DNA of 23,397 nt, from NCBI GenBank assembly GCA_004151065.3, contig NWUY0300072186.1, positions 18,856-42,252 on the forward strand. Reading direction: 5' to 3'. This DNA is from Larix sibirica. Its lineage: Eukaryota; Streptophyta; Pinopsida; Pinales; Pinaceae. The notes below the pieces were generated by a model. The model did no database searches. It was not told the DNA's origin and saw only the letters and a list, made by a program, of their open reading frames with translations. Position numbers and translations under genes: made by a program. Below, piece after piece: positions 10,627 to 20,024 of this stretch. Numbering within the stretch: position 1 is the stretch's first letter; every line of letters starts with the position of its first letter.

Positions 10627-12696
10627 TACACTAGATTCCAATTTCCTCACATTGTGAGAGTTCCTCTAATGCAACTCAAAGTTTGTCCGCATTGGCATCG
10701 CATTGAGATAGACCACCATATTTCCCAAGTCATTGTCATTTGATCTTTAGAACCTAAGACTAAGTAGTATTTGGTATTTAGATGCTCCCTTTATTATGAG
10801 ATTAGAGGGGAATTCTACTTGTGCTTTAGGGACTCACATAGCTTCCTCCAAGGATTCTTAGCATATGAGGACAAGGCATGCGTAGGTTTGTTGTTTTGTG
10901 AGGTGTTCGACTTACACTAGTGACTTTCTAGATACAAATTGTCTAGAGTGACCTACACTATGTCAGTTACTTCCATCTTCTAGTCTTCTCAAAACTATGT
11001 TAGAAGAGACCCCCTAACCAACATATTGGCTTAAGTGACAGCTTCTTGAAGCATCGTAGATCCAGGGATAACATTGACCTTATGCCCATCACACAACAAA
11101 CTTTTTCATGACTTTGGATGTTATAAATGTTTGTCCAATGCAACATGATGTTTCTATTTTTATGGGACTTTGCTCTTTTAGTCTCTTTGATGCTCTCCAG
11201 TTTAATAAGTTGAACCTCTTTTTTTTTTTACTTTTATTTAAGTTAAGATGATACAACATTGAAAGATTCTACCTAGATGGGGTGAGAAAGGAGCATCGAA
11301 GTCCTACCCCCTCTATTTGGTGTGTGGAGGGGGCAAGTAGCCATACATAAAAGTTAGGTGGCGAGGAGGAAGAAGACGTGAGGCATGTGGAAGACAGTTG
11401 AGTGGAGCTCCGCACGGGGTAGTGTTAATGCAACTTCACGATGAATGATTTTGGGCCTCCAGTTTGTGCATTTGCATGCCTCAAGCATTCATGGTTGGAG
11501 GTGAATTTGCTATGTTCCTTCGATATGCAATGTACTTAGGATCCCCTCCCAATTATGGGCTCCTTAATGGTGATGTTGTAGCGATTTATGAGATGGTCTT
11601 CGATAAGGATGACTTTGTGGGTAATTTCGGCAGTGGTTGGTTGTTACTCCTTCTTCCGCTAATGTTCTCTACTGTGCCCCATAATAGCTCTAGTTTTAGT
11701 GCTCAGAACAATGATATGTTGCATCAACGAGCTCGCAGTCGACATGGAGGAGGAGGATGATAACACCAAATGCATATGCAATACAATACGAAAACGCCTT
11801 GGCACATTCGTTTTGAAATTCAAGTAGAGGCTAGCCTCTCTGCCACACTCTAGGCGAACTTTGTTGAAATGAAGGATAATAACTTGGAAGGCATCTTGAG
11901 TTCAGATCCGTATTGGATATTGAAAATCCTTCTTGGTAGGCTCCTAATTGGAAAGTACTAGGCCTAATCCAATATTCAACTGGTGATTACAAACTATTCA
12001 GGATGACATTAACAACATCCATTCCAAGATGGATCTCGTAGCATACATGATGAACGCCCCCTTGCAAATAGGCAACCGTCTGTATGAAGGACAGGAAGTG
12101 ATTCTGTGGGTTTAATTAGGATATGTCTTTACAACTTCTCTTTGTTTTAATTATGAAAAATCATTGCAGAATTGTCAGTATCTCTCTACTATGCTTTTGT
12201 ATGCTGAATATTTTTTGGTCTAAACAGTTTAGAGAGGTGAAAGCTTTGGTTTCCCCATGAAGGGCAAGTTTCCCCTCTATGGTTCAATTTTGTTAAATTT
12301 TGGCTTACGGCTTCAGAGTCCAACTAAATTTCTTTCAATGGCTGACCTGGTTTCCCTTTAGGCAAGTCATCCATTAATTTCCTTGTATTTTATGTATTTT
12401 TAACACTAACTGAAAGTCCTCCCTCTAGCCTAAAAACAATGATACAAGTTACAACATTCTAAACCTACCCCATTTATTGTATCCATAATTACAGTCCATG
12501 TTGCTATAGTTAAGTTAGCTTGTAAATATTAATGATTGACATTTCTATTCAATATAATAAGGAATTACTTGATAATTATATTTAAACATACATTGTTTTA
12601 TTTCATTTTCACAATTTCCAACTTTAATAAATATATATTATAAAATAAAAAAAAAAACAAAAACACAATAGGTATATAATATTCAGTATTTCTAAT
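10627..12696. other. Two kilobases without a recognisable gene
   Basis: Moderately AT-rich DNA with many stops in all frames. A 98-codon frame at 11464-11760 (+) has no family resemblance. The stretch 10640-12070 is less AT-rich than its surroundings and could be an old retroelement body or LTR, but I found no reverse transcriptase, integrase, protease or Gag motif. From 12430 it grades into AT-rich spacer. Confidence 0.4.
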
Positions 12697-12790
12697 TTAT
12701 ATTATAATAACTATATAATTTATTTTCATTTGTATTATAATAACTATATAATTTATTATCATTTGTATTATAATAACTATATCATTTAAT
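12697..12790. repeat. 33-bp tandem repeat, almost three copies
   Basis: The core ATTATAATAACTATAT starts at 12701, 12734 and 12767, each separated by TAATTTATT(T/A)TCATTTGT. The third copy decays after ATCATTTAAT. Confidence 0.85.
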
Positions 12791-12986
12791 TTTTCCAAAA
12801 TAACAAGTTACATGAACTTCTTTTTAATCCGTGCCTTTCCCAAATTTGAAAAAACACTCATACCTTTACTAATAATAATCTATAATCTATTATTTTGATT
12901 CATCTTTAAAACATTTTAAAATTGCATCATCTCAATCTGAATCAAAATCATGTTAAACAAAACATCAAAATCCACCAAAACTTAAA

Positions 12987-13058
12987 GCATTTTTGTCAAC
13001 ACTTTGTCCACCTCACCGTCACGCATTTTTGTCAACACTTTGTCCACCTCACCGTCAT
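12987..13058. repeat. 36-bp tandem duplication
   Basis: The unit starts GCATTTTTGTCAACACTTTG and runs through CCACCTCACCGTCA. It is repeated at 12987-13022 and 13023-13058 with one mismatch, at the last base, which indicates a recent event. Confidence 0.9.
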
Positions 13059-13137
13059 GAGCTCCTTGAGGCAGAAAAGACAACCCCAAATTTGTATGGT
13101 TATTGCTATGTATTTTCCTAATATTCTACTTTGACTT

Positions 13138-13650
13138 TATGTCTACAAATAATTAGATCACATACTCCAAATATATAGATTTAGTATTCCTACATACTCC
13201 AAATATATAGATTTTAGTATTCATATGGTGTACATGATATAATATTAAATTCTAACCTTCGCCACACCAAATGTTATTGTTTTTAACATGGTTTTTAAAT
13301 TATTTATTTATTTAATTTTTTACGTTTAGTTACATTATAATTGTATTTTTTTAAATGATTATTAATAATGTTATATACAAATTTGACTTCAGTTTTTCAA
13401 TATTTTTAATATAGTTTCATTTTAATAAAAAATATTTTCATTTTTTTATGTTTACAAATAATTAGTATTCTATAAATTTTAATATTTAATATTATTATGG
13501 TGCATATGATATAACATTAAATTCTGACCTTCACCATACCAAATGTTATTGTTTTTACTCTTTTACGTTGGATTGGTTTTTTTTATTATTATTTTATTAA
13601 ATATCAACAATTTCACTATATTTTTGTCAAATGATTATTAATAATGTTTG
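13138..13650. repeat. Diverged direct repeat with a nested 32-bp duplication
   Basis: TATGT(C/T)TACAAATAATTAG, ATGATATAA(T/C)ATTAAATTCT, ACC(A)AAATGTTATTGTTTTTA and AAATGATTATTAATAATGTT occur in that order at about 13138-13375 and again at about 13447-13645. The first copy also contains a 32-bp tandem duplication (13160-13191 and 13192-13223, ACATACTCCAAATATATAGA) that the second copy lacks, so it arose after the larger duplication. Confidence 0.7.
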
Positions 13651-13670
13651 GTATAAAAATTAGATTTTTA

Positions 13671-14475
13671 TTTTTTTTTTCAAAAAAATAATGGCGAGTC
13701 CATTTTTATATAAAACTACATTGTTCATTAACCAATGGCCATACAAAAAATATACATCCTCTTTCAAAACTATATAATATGAAGATAGATCTGTGAAACA
13801 TAAAAGCATACATAAAGTTCGTGTATAACTTTCCAAAAAGGTTGGGTGAAAACCTCCTGTAAGAAAAGGGAATGGGTCCTACAGATTGTGACAGATACCC
13901 CTAGCATGTATAATTGAAGGTTATTGTGCAATGCTCTTGAACCTACTTGTAAGAAAAAGTCCAAAATCAGAAGCACTGACAAAAACATGAACATTGTCAT
14001 TCCTGTAGATGGTCAACCAAGAAGATAATCAATTGCCCTCTCAGTGATGGTGCCTTCAACGCCTTCCCATATCTTCCAAAATCCTATATTGATAAGAGAT
14101 CTACATTAAATTCCCCCTCCCTATGATAAAAAGAAATGGACAAGAAAGATATGTTGATTTTGTAGACTTCCTAAAAAATAGGCTTCAATAGAATATTCTT
14201 TGGAGTCTTATTCTTCTTAAACCTCTCAATCACCAACATAGACTAACCAAAAACCTATAACTTTTGAATCCCCTTTGAAAGAGCTAGAAGCAACGCAAGC
14301 TTGAGAGCCAACAATCATGCTTTGTTGTTAGAGCTTCTACCTAAGCCTACCGCAAATTTAAACCATAGATTATCAACAAGGAAAAGTTGACCCTCGGCTC
14401 CCCCATGCTCGACCTCCCTTGGGAAGCGCCATCAAAATAGGTCCAACTACCATCTTTATCAATAACCTCCTCAAT
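13671..14475 (-). mobile_element. LINE relic B (RNase H and 3' tail), 5'-truncated
   Basis: On the minus strand from about 14460 the frame reads DKDGSWTYFDGASQG, the start of an RNase H domain with its first catalytic Asp. A frame change follows, then SNNKA, a stop in place of the expected Glu, and LLALKLALLLA, matching the N-xx-AE-LLAL helix. Stops and frameshifts are frequent. KIWEGVEGTITERAIDYLL at about 14025-14085 resembles the region after RNase H. The minus strand reaches ten A residues at 13680-13671, a candidate poly(A) end. The same 3' region includes CTTGTAAG and ATGGCCATTGG strings but no other coding sequence. Confidence 0.5.
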
Positions 14476-14480
14476 AACTC

Positions 14481-15190
14481 TTTTTTTTCAAGAAGAAAAA
14501 AACATACTTTTGCTATTCTTTTGAATCAAAAAGTACATGAACATAACCAAAGCTGATCAAGTGGGATACAGTACAACAAAGTCTAAAGGCCACAAGCCAT
14601 AAATTCAAGCATGTCCAAAAACTAGCACATACCAACAACGAAGACTAAACAACAAAACAAAATACATCATGCTAGTTGTCCAAACAGTGACAGACTAATA
14701 TCCAAAAAAGAACTTCATTTTCGAGAGAATCATCAATGTACTCATCCCAAACTAAAAATCATTCGTTTTGTAGGAGAGAAGCCTTCGATAATGCATCAGC
14801 TGAATCATTTAATTCTTTGTAAATGTGTTGGATCGTCCAACAATAAAACTTGCTAAGAAAATCTTTTGTTCTGTTGCACCATTGTTGTAATACAATGGAT
14901 TGAATATCACTTGAGTTTTTTTCCCAATTTACAATTGTTAAGGAGTCCCCAAAAATATTTAATGTATCAATGCCAAGAAGAACAAGAAACTTTGTCAAGC
15001 ACTACAAGGCAAGTAGTCCTGCCTTAGTATTTGTACCGGGACCACAATTAAGCTTCAATTTGAAAATATGAACCTAATTTATAACAAAGAGTGCACCAAG
15101 TACACACCTTCCATCAGTTGCTGCTCCATCAAAGAACCCATGGACTTCACCAATAACATGAAGTGGATAAATATTTAGGTATTTCACTTT
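14481..15190 (-). mobile_element. LINE relic A (RNase H and 3' tail), 5'-truncated
   Basis: The minus-strand frame reads VHGFFDGAATDG (first Asp), then NTKAGLLAL, where the catalytic Glu helix has AG instead of AE, then IFGDSLTIVNWE (GDS with Asp), and HIYKELNDSADALSKASL (terminal ELN-xx-AD-xLSK). TAG stops lie at 15076-15074 and 15004-15002. A short tail, LVWDEYIDD, follows the stop at about 14759. The minus strand then runs about 270 bases to eight A residues at 14488-14481, directly against relic B, so A probably inserted into B. Only the 3' end is present, as expected for 5'-truncated LINE copies. Confidence 0.6.
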
Positions 15191-15501
15191 CTTAACAATC
15201 CTATAACAAAATTGAAATATGTTAATCCATATATATCTTTTTTATATTTTGAATTTATAAAAATATAAAATTTATTTATATTTAATTTAAAATATTTTTT
15301 TCATAAATTTAAAAAAAATCATAATAAAATTCAATGAATAAAAATAAAATACAATTATATAAATAAAAACAAAAACATACTCCAATTAGAAATAAATGTA
15401 ATTACACTTTATATATTTTTCACTTTATAAATTCCAATGTAATTAAAATATGTAATGCTAGAACAAATGGTTTAATAGATTGGTGCCAACCTTGATTACA
15501 T
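15191..15501. other. AT-rich stretch between LINE relic and kinase exon
   Basis: Very AT-rich, mostly TTTATAT and AAAATAAA strings. It would contain the 3' UTR of the kinase gene if that gene is expressed. No coding frame is seen. Confidence 0.4.
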
Positions 15502-15911
15502 CTATGTCTCATACAAAAGATCAGAAATTGTAATAGTGTTCAGATAATAAGGATGGACATCAGTGTTATGACTACTACGCTGATTAGAAAACTGAAGATT
15601 CTTGGCAACCTCTCTCATGCTTGGCCTCTCTGCAGGAGAGTGATTGATACATTCAAATGCAGTTTTCAACAAACAAATAATCTTGTCCACCATTCCAGCT
15701 TGGGGCCCTTCAATCCTCCCATCCAAAATGTCGTTTACATACATTTCCTTCCATGCTCCATTCTTTTCTGTGGTGATACTCTGTAAAATATTCACCTCCT
15801 CGCTAGGTTCTCCTCCTGTCACCGGATGCCTCCCCGTTATCACTTCAAGCACCACCACGCCAAAGCTATACACGTCACACTTCTCAGTGGCCTTCATTGT
15901 ATAAGCTAATT
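15502..15911 (-). CDS. LRR receptor-like kinase, terminal exon
   Basis: A good acceptor (TGTGTGCAG|AA) at 15912 opens an exon of 410 bases that ends at a TAG at 15504-15502, about 136 residues. It begins inside the APE motif of kinase subdomain VIII, so the Glu codon is split G|AA across the intron. ELAYTMKATEKCDVYSFGVVVLEVITGRHP is subdomain IX with its invariant Asp. ECINHSPAERPSMREVAKNL is subdomain XI with its invariant Arg. The wording is typical of plasma-membrane LRR receptor kinases of the MIK2-like kind. No stop or frameshift is present in the exon. The upstream exons (leucine-rich repeats, membrane span, kinase N-lobe) are absent from the remaining 7.4 kb, so the gene either has a very long intron or this is an orphan exon. 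I call it a partial gene rather than a pseudogene because the exon is clean. Confidence 0.75.
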
Positions 15912-16092
15912 CTGCACACACATTCAAATCCATTCCATTTAAATTTATTTTATATGATATTTTATAATAATAAAAAATAAGTTTAGTTACTCAATAAAAG
16001 TGTAATTTTATTGGTGATTTACTTAAAAATATGATAAGTTGAAATAAAGATTACTAATTTAAAACACCTCAACTTATCTATGTCTATATTTA
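15912..16092 (-). other. Intron-like AT-rich sequence upstream of the kinase exon
   Basis: Immediately upstream of the acceptor on the minus strand lies T-rich, AT-rich sequence without coding frames, consistent with intron sequence. Confidence 0.4.
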
Positions 16093-16240
16093 GGGCGAAT
16101 ATTATCTAGTTTGCTGCAGGCCATTTAATGCCGCGGCAGCACGCTGATCGGCAATTGAATCTCAAGCTGGAGATCCAATTGCCAACCAGCCTGCTGTCGC
16201 AGCAATAAATAGCCTACAGCAGGCTGGATAATATTCACCC
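16093..16240. mobile_element. Foldback MITE-like element, 148 bp
   Basis: The left end GGGCGAATATTATC and the reverse complement of the right end, GGGTGAATATTATC, match. The match continues to the centre: about 57 of the first 70 positions pair, and almost all mismatches are C/T or G/A changes. The element is flanked by ATATTTA on both sides (16086-16092 and 16241-16247), a candidate 7-bp target-site duplication. It is distinctly more GC-rich and CpG-containing than its surroundings. There is no coding capacity. The superfamily is unclear: a 7-bp duplication is close to, but not the same as, the 8 bp of hAT or the 9 bp of Mutator. If the kinase intron is real, the element lies in it and would be transcribed as a long hairpin. 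Confidence 0.8.
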
Positions 16241-16263
16241 ATATTTAAGAACAGGTGTATATT

Positions 16264-16616
16264 AAAAATCAATATGTTTTGCTGTGATCATTGACTAATC
16301 ACATTGACTAGGTATGACAACGCACTTCACACAATAATAATGAATATTCATGAACATTGTATAAGGTAATGATACAACAACGTTCGGAGCATAAGCAACA
16401 CTATAATCCAAATCGGATAGGAATGCGGTTATATGTTTTGAAAGATTGACAGCATAGGAAAAATCAATTTGTTTTCCTATGATCATTGACTAGGTATGAC
16501 AACACACTTCACACAATAATAATGAATATTTATGAACATTGTAGATGGTAATGATACAACAACGTTCGGAGCATAAGCAAACACTGATAATCCAAATCGG
16601 ACAGGAATACGGTCAT
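16264..16616. repeat. Direct duplication, period about 195 bp
   Basis: Units at about 16264-16432 and 16459-16616 share AAAAATCAAT, TGATCATTGACTAGGTATGAC, CACTTCACACAATAATAATG and ACAACAACGTTCGGAGCATA, among others. They differ at few positions. Unit 1 has a 14-base insertion in which ATTGACTA recurs. A 26-bp spacer separates the units. Confidence 0.85.
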
Positions 16617-16974
16617 AACCTTCAACGTAACATGAACAAAGAGGCAAATGTTTTCCCAAAGAAAAAATACCAATGATCCATTAATTAGTTTATTAAATGA
16701 GGTTGCTTAGAACCCTCGTATCCATCACATTTTCTTTTTATGATATTCGCTTCCATCATATTTTTTATGGCAAAGGATTGAAGCCCCTTGAGATTTGTAA
16801 TGAGGGGTTTTATTTATTTAAAATATACATTAGTGTCATTATTAATTATCAAATAATTATGTATGAATAGATTTTTTCATATTAATATTTATTAAGATAA
16901 TATTCCAGATATATTTACATTAATATTATTAGCATAGTTGTTGTTAACTTACTTAAAGTAAATGGTTTCGAACA
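16617..16974. other. AT-rich flank next to the LINE 3' end
   Basis: No coding frame is seen. The bases just outside the LINE poly(A) run (about 16960-16974, containing GTTTCGAACA) should be one copy of its target-site duplication. The partner copy would lie beyond the right edge of the window. Confidence 0.4.
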
Positions 16975-17302
16975 TTTTTTTTTTAACAGAAATTATTAAT
17001 CGGCTTTATATTAAAATTGGAACACGGGTTACAAAAATGAAATGCAATAGGGCTGCTCTCTAGGAAGAAGTAGAGCCAAGCCTGCAAGCTTGATATCAGT
17101 TGTGCTAATCTGCTAAAAAAAATCCCCAATTCTAGGAAGCTTAAAGCTTCTTACAAACTGACCTAGCATTAAAACGAAAGTGCATAACATAGCTTAATAA
17201 GTATTGTGCATAAAAACCAGTACTCATTCTCAAATAAGGTTCAGTGACCTCACAAGAAAAACCCAAAAAAAAAACTTGATAGCATGATAGCAAGATGCAA
17301 CA

Positions 17303-17791
17303 TTACTTAGAGTTGTGTTCCACATTTCCTTTGGCCTCTACAGCGATTTCGTTGATGTCTTTGTGCATCTCTTTCAGATTGGATACCGCCACCTTTGCAG
17401 TGCCATGGATTTCGAGCATTCTAGCGTCCAAATTATCGATTTTTGCCTCCACCATCAAGGCTACCTGATATGGAATTTTTGCACTGAGACTACGGACCTC
17501 AATGTTCGTTGCATTCACTAGAGCAAAGAGATGGGTGAATGCCTTTTTTAGTTCATAATTTTCATTGCTGACAGTCCAAATCTGAGCCTCTAAGTCCTTC
17601 AAATAAGTCTGAAATGCTGTTGACAGATTGTCAAACCCCAACCCATCCTTTGTTGAATGGAGCCCTTGGCCGAGAAAATCATCTTTTCCATGGTTCTGCG
17701 CAGAAGGTTGCACACTACTGGCGCCAGCACCTGTTTCCATTGGTTCTTTCTGACTCAAATTAGCATAGAATGGTCTCCCGTGAGCAATCAC
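17303..17791 (-). CDS. Unrecognised coiled-coil ORF in the LINE 3' region
   Basis: An open frame of about 162 codons follows the RNase H domain of the LINE and ends at 17303. Its first third is polar and Gly/Ser/Gln-rich. From about residue 58 it has regularly spaced hydrophobic positions (AFQTYLKDLEAQIWTV, ELKKAFTHLFALV, IDNLDARMLEI, VSNLKEMHKDI) that look like a coiled coil. No enzyme motif is visible. It starts at a GTG directly after a TAG, so it lacks its own ATG at that point; an internal ATG occurs at about codon 18 (METGAG). It probably continues, after a frame change, from the ORF at 17788-17982. It may be a relic of a structural (Gag/ORF1-like) protein or a captured host segment. 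Confidence 0.45.
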   Translation of the reverse strand: MIAHGRPFYANLSQKEPMETGAGASSVQPSAQNHGKDDFLGQGLHSTKDGLGFDNLSTAFQTYLKDLEAQIWTVSNENYELKKAFTHLFALVNATNIEVRSLSAKIPYQVALMVEAKIDNLDARMLEIHGTAKVAVSNLKEMHKDINEIAVEAKGNVEHNSK

Positions 17792-17982
17792 CTATTTTCC
17801 ACATTGGAGAAGGAACGAGTATTGGTTCTCTTCCATACTTTATTTGCAAATGTGACGCCTTGCCTTGAAGAGACAGATACAGAGCTTGAAACAGAGTTTG
17901 GACGTGTCACTACAGGAAATAGATGGTGAAGAAGCGTCTTTCCCAAGCTTAAGTTCAAATCTACCATGGGGGATGGCCACAT
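17788..17982 (-). CDS. Short ORF upstream of the coiled-coil ORF
   Basis: A 64-codon frame begins MWPSPMVDLNLSLG and ends FANKVWKRTNTRSFSNVENR before a TGA at 17790-17788. The next ORF begins at 17791 in another frame, so one indel near 17791 may have split a single protein of about 225 residues. VTFANKVWKR loosely recalls the TWADKVRR motif in ORF1 of this same LINE. That resemblance is weak. The junction AG|GTGATT could also be a splice donor. Confidence 0.3.
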   Translation of the reverse strand: MWPSPMVDLNLSLGKTLLHHLFPVVTRPNSVSSSVSVSSRQGVTFANKVWKRTNTRSFSNVENR

Positions 17983-18180
17983 TTATGCCCTGCATGGGAT
18001 CCATGTGGGTCGCTCATGTGAGCATATCCTGAATCTTCCAAAGGACGCAGGTCTTGGAGGATGTGCTGAAACTGATGTTGAGGTGCCCACCGATGGCTAT
18101 GGGTGGAGTCGAGCTATTGTTACCAAGCCAATTCCGAATTTCAACCATAGGTGTGTGAAAAAAAATGGGACAAGGGAGGA

Positions 18181-18669
18181 TTATGGAACCCAAGCTATTC
18201 CAAGATCTTGCTTATTACTTACCAAGACATCGCAATCAAGCTTAACCCCATCATTTGCCATCTTTTCTGTGCATTTGTTATTGGATCTAAGAATGTGAAT
18301 AAAGTTGATTACCTTGGATTCATGGACTATGTGCTTTAGAAGTTGTTGAGTTTTGGTGATGGGATTCTTTTTGCATTTTGCTAGACTCCTAGCTTCCCTT
18401 ATGATCAGCATCGAGTCGTCGAAGAAAAATTGTTCCTCAATTCCCTCACTTCTGGCAATTTCCGATCCTTTAATGAGAACGAGCCATTCAGCTCCGTTGT
18501 TGGTTTTTTTTCCAATACCCCATGCATAATCTTTCATTTTGATTCCATTAGAGTCATAGAGAACTCCTCCCGCTCCTTCCATCCCAGGGTTTCCTTTCGA
18601 GGCGCCATCAAATAAAAGTGAAGTGCTTCCTAAATTGATTTTCCAAGACTGAAAGGAGTCTTCATTCAT
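18181..18669 (-). pseudogene. LINE ORF2 RNase H domain
   Basis: The frame carries LLFDGASKGNPGMEGAGG (first Asp), NNGAEWLVLIKG (the Glu of the AE pair), FFFDDSMLI (the usual GDS Asp, with Gly replaced) and HILRSNNKCTEKMAN. In the last motif the His is kept but the AD-xLAN Asp is replaced by Glu. The reading frame itself is open for 162 codons. In the family this domain degrades the RNA strand during target-primed reverse transcription. It is the C-terminal part of ORF2. Confidence 0.85.
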
Positions 18670-20024
18670 TCTGATATGCCAATGTTTAGTGCTTGGCCTT
18701 TTGGAGGGGTGAGGTTGATAGTTGTTAGAAACTGGGATTAAGAAGTCAGTAACCCAAGTTTTTTATTCGCTGGTCAGATTTTCCTTGTTGATATTGTTCA
18801 TGCCTCTAGAGGTAAGGGATTCTTTCCAAAGAGCTTTAGCAGAAGCCAGAGTTCTGCCCGGGGTGGAATTTTTGTCCTCAAATATTTCTTTGTTTCGAGC
18901 ATTCCATATTTTCCAACAGATGAGCTTTAGAAGTGCCTCCTAAGCTCTTTGAATATCTGGTTTCTTTGTCAAAGATCCCTGATAGTAATCCTTCCAGCAG
19001 ATAAAAAGGTCATGCCATGCAGTAGGTAGAGTCAAATTGAAAGGAAGATCTTGATATGCTCTGTGCCAAACTTCTTCGAGAGTTTCTTCATTTTCTTTGC
19101 ACAAGATGCACCAAGTCGGACCTTTGATTCCCCTCTTCCTAAGATTATCAGCAGTGAGCGTTTTGCGATGAGAAAGGTTGAAGAGAAGGTGTTTACCTTT
19201 GGGAGCCCATCCTTACTCCAGACTGCATTCCATTTGTTATTCTTGTTCCTATTGTGCTTGATGTCGTCGACTAAATGGTAGCCCTCTTTGACCGAATAAT
19301 GACTAGTCTTCCCCCACACCCTTTTTATCTAAAAGCTTACGATGGACTGGATTTGTGCCGTGAAGGAGGAGAGAAGAAGATTGTAGTCAGATATAAGATG
19401 CCCCGAGAGTTCTAATTCTTTCCAACCTGCCCAGTGGCTACGCCTAGTCCAAATGGATAAGTCGAAAAGGGTTCAAATATTACAATTATCCATCCAAATT
19501 TTTAAGTCTGAGAAGGCTTGCTGAGATATGGGGGGGCAGACTTCACTGAACTTATCATGCCAAATACTAATTTGCTTACCACTTCCCGGAATCCAGTAAA
19601 GCTGATTCTGAATGATAGGAGTCGCTTTTTGGCAGAGAGCCCAAATAGGGGAGCCAATTTTCTTCCGAGCAATACTTTCAATGCTTCTTTTCCTGTTGCC
19701 CTGCATGTATTTTTTACAAAGGATTTATTTCCACCAAGATTTCTTACTTGAGATAGTTCGCCAGAGAATTTTAGCTCCTAAGGCAATGCTCATGATCGGC
19801 GGATCTTTGACACCAGGCCCCCCGCAATTTTTTGGACTGCAGACTAAATCCTAGTTTATCAAGTGGAATTTCTTAGCATTACTTGACTTGCCTCCTTGCC
19901 ATAGGAATGTCTTGAGCTCTTTAGATATAGCTTTAATCACAATTTTGGGTGCTATGGAGATAGAGCAAACATAAATGGATAAGTTGAAAGAATAGATTTT
20001 ATGAGTACTAGCTTGTCGACTGGG

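Noticed and set aside
11464-11760. 98-codon open frame on the plus strand
   Set aside because: Some protein-like composition but no family resemblance and no splice or promoter support.
13770-14000. Hydrophobic 76-codon open frame on the minus strand
   Set aside because: Falls in the 3' part of LINE relic B; its hydrophobicity reflects T-rich sequence and it has no membrane-protein context.
17966-18298. 110-codon open frame on the plus strand
   Set aside because: It lies antisense to the LINE RNase H end and 3' region; no recognisable domain of its own.
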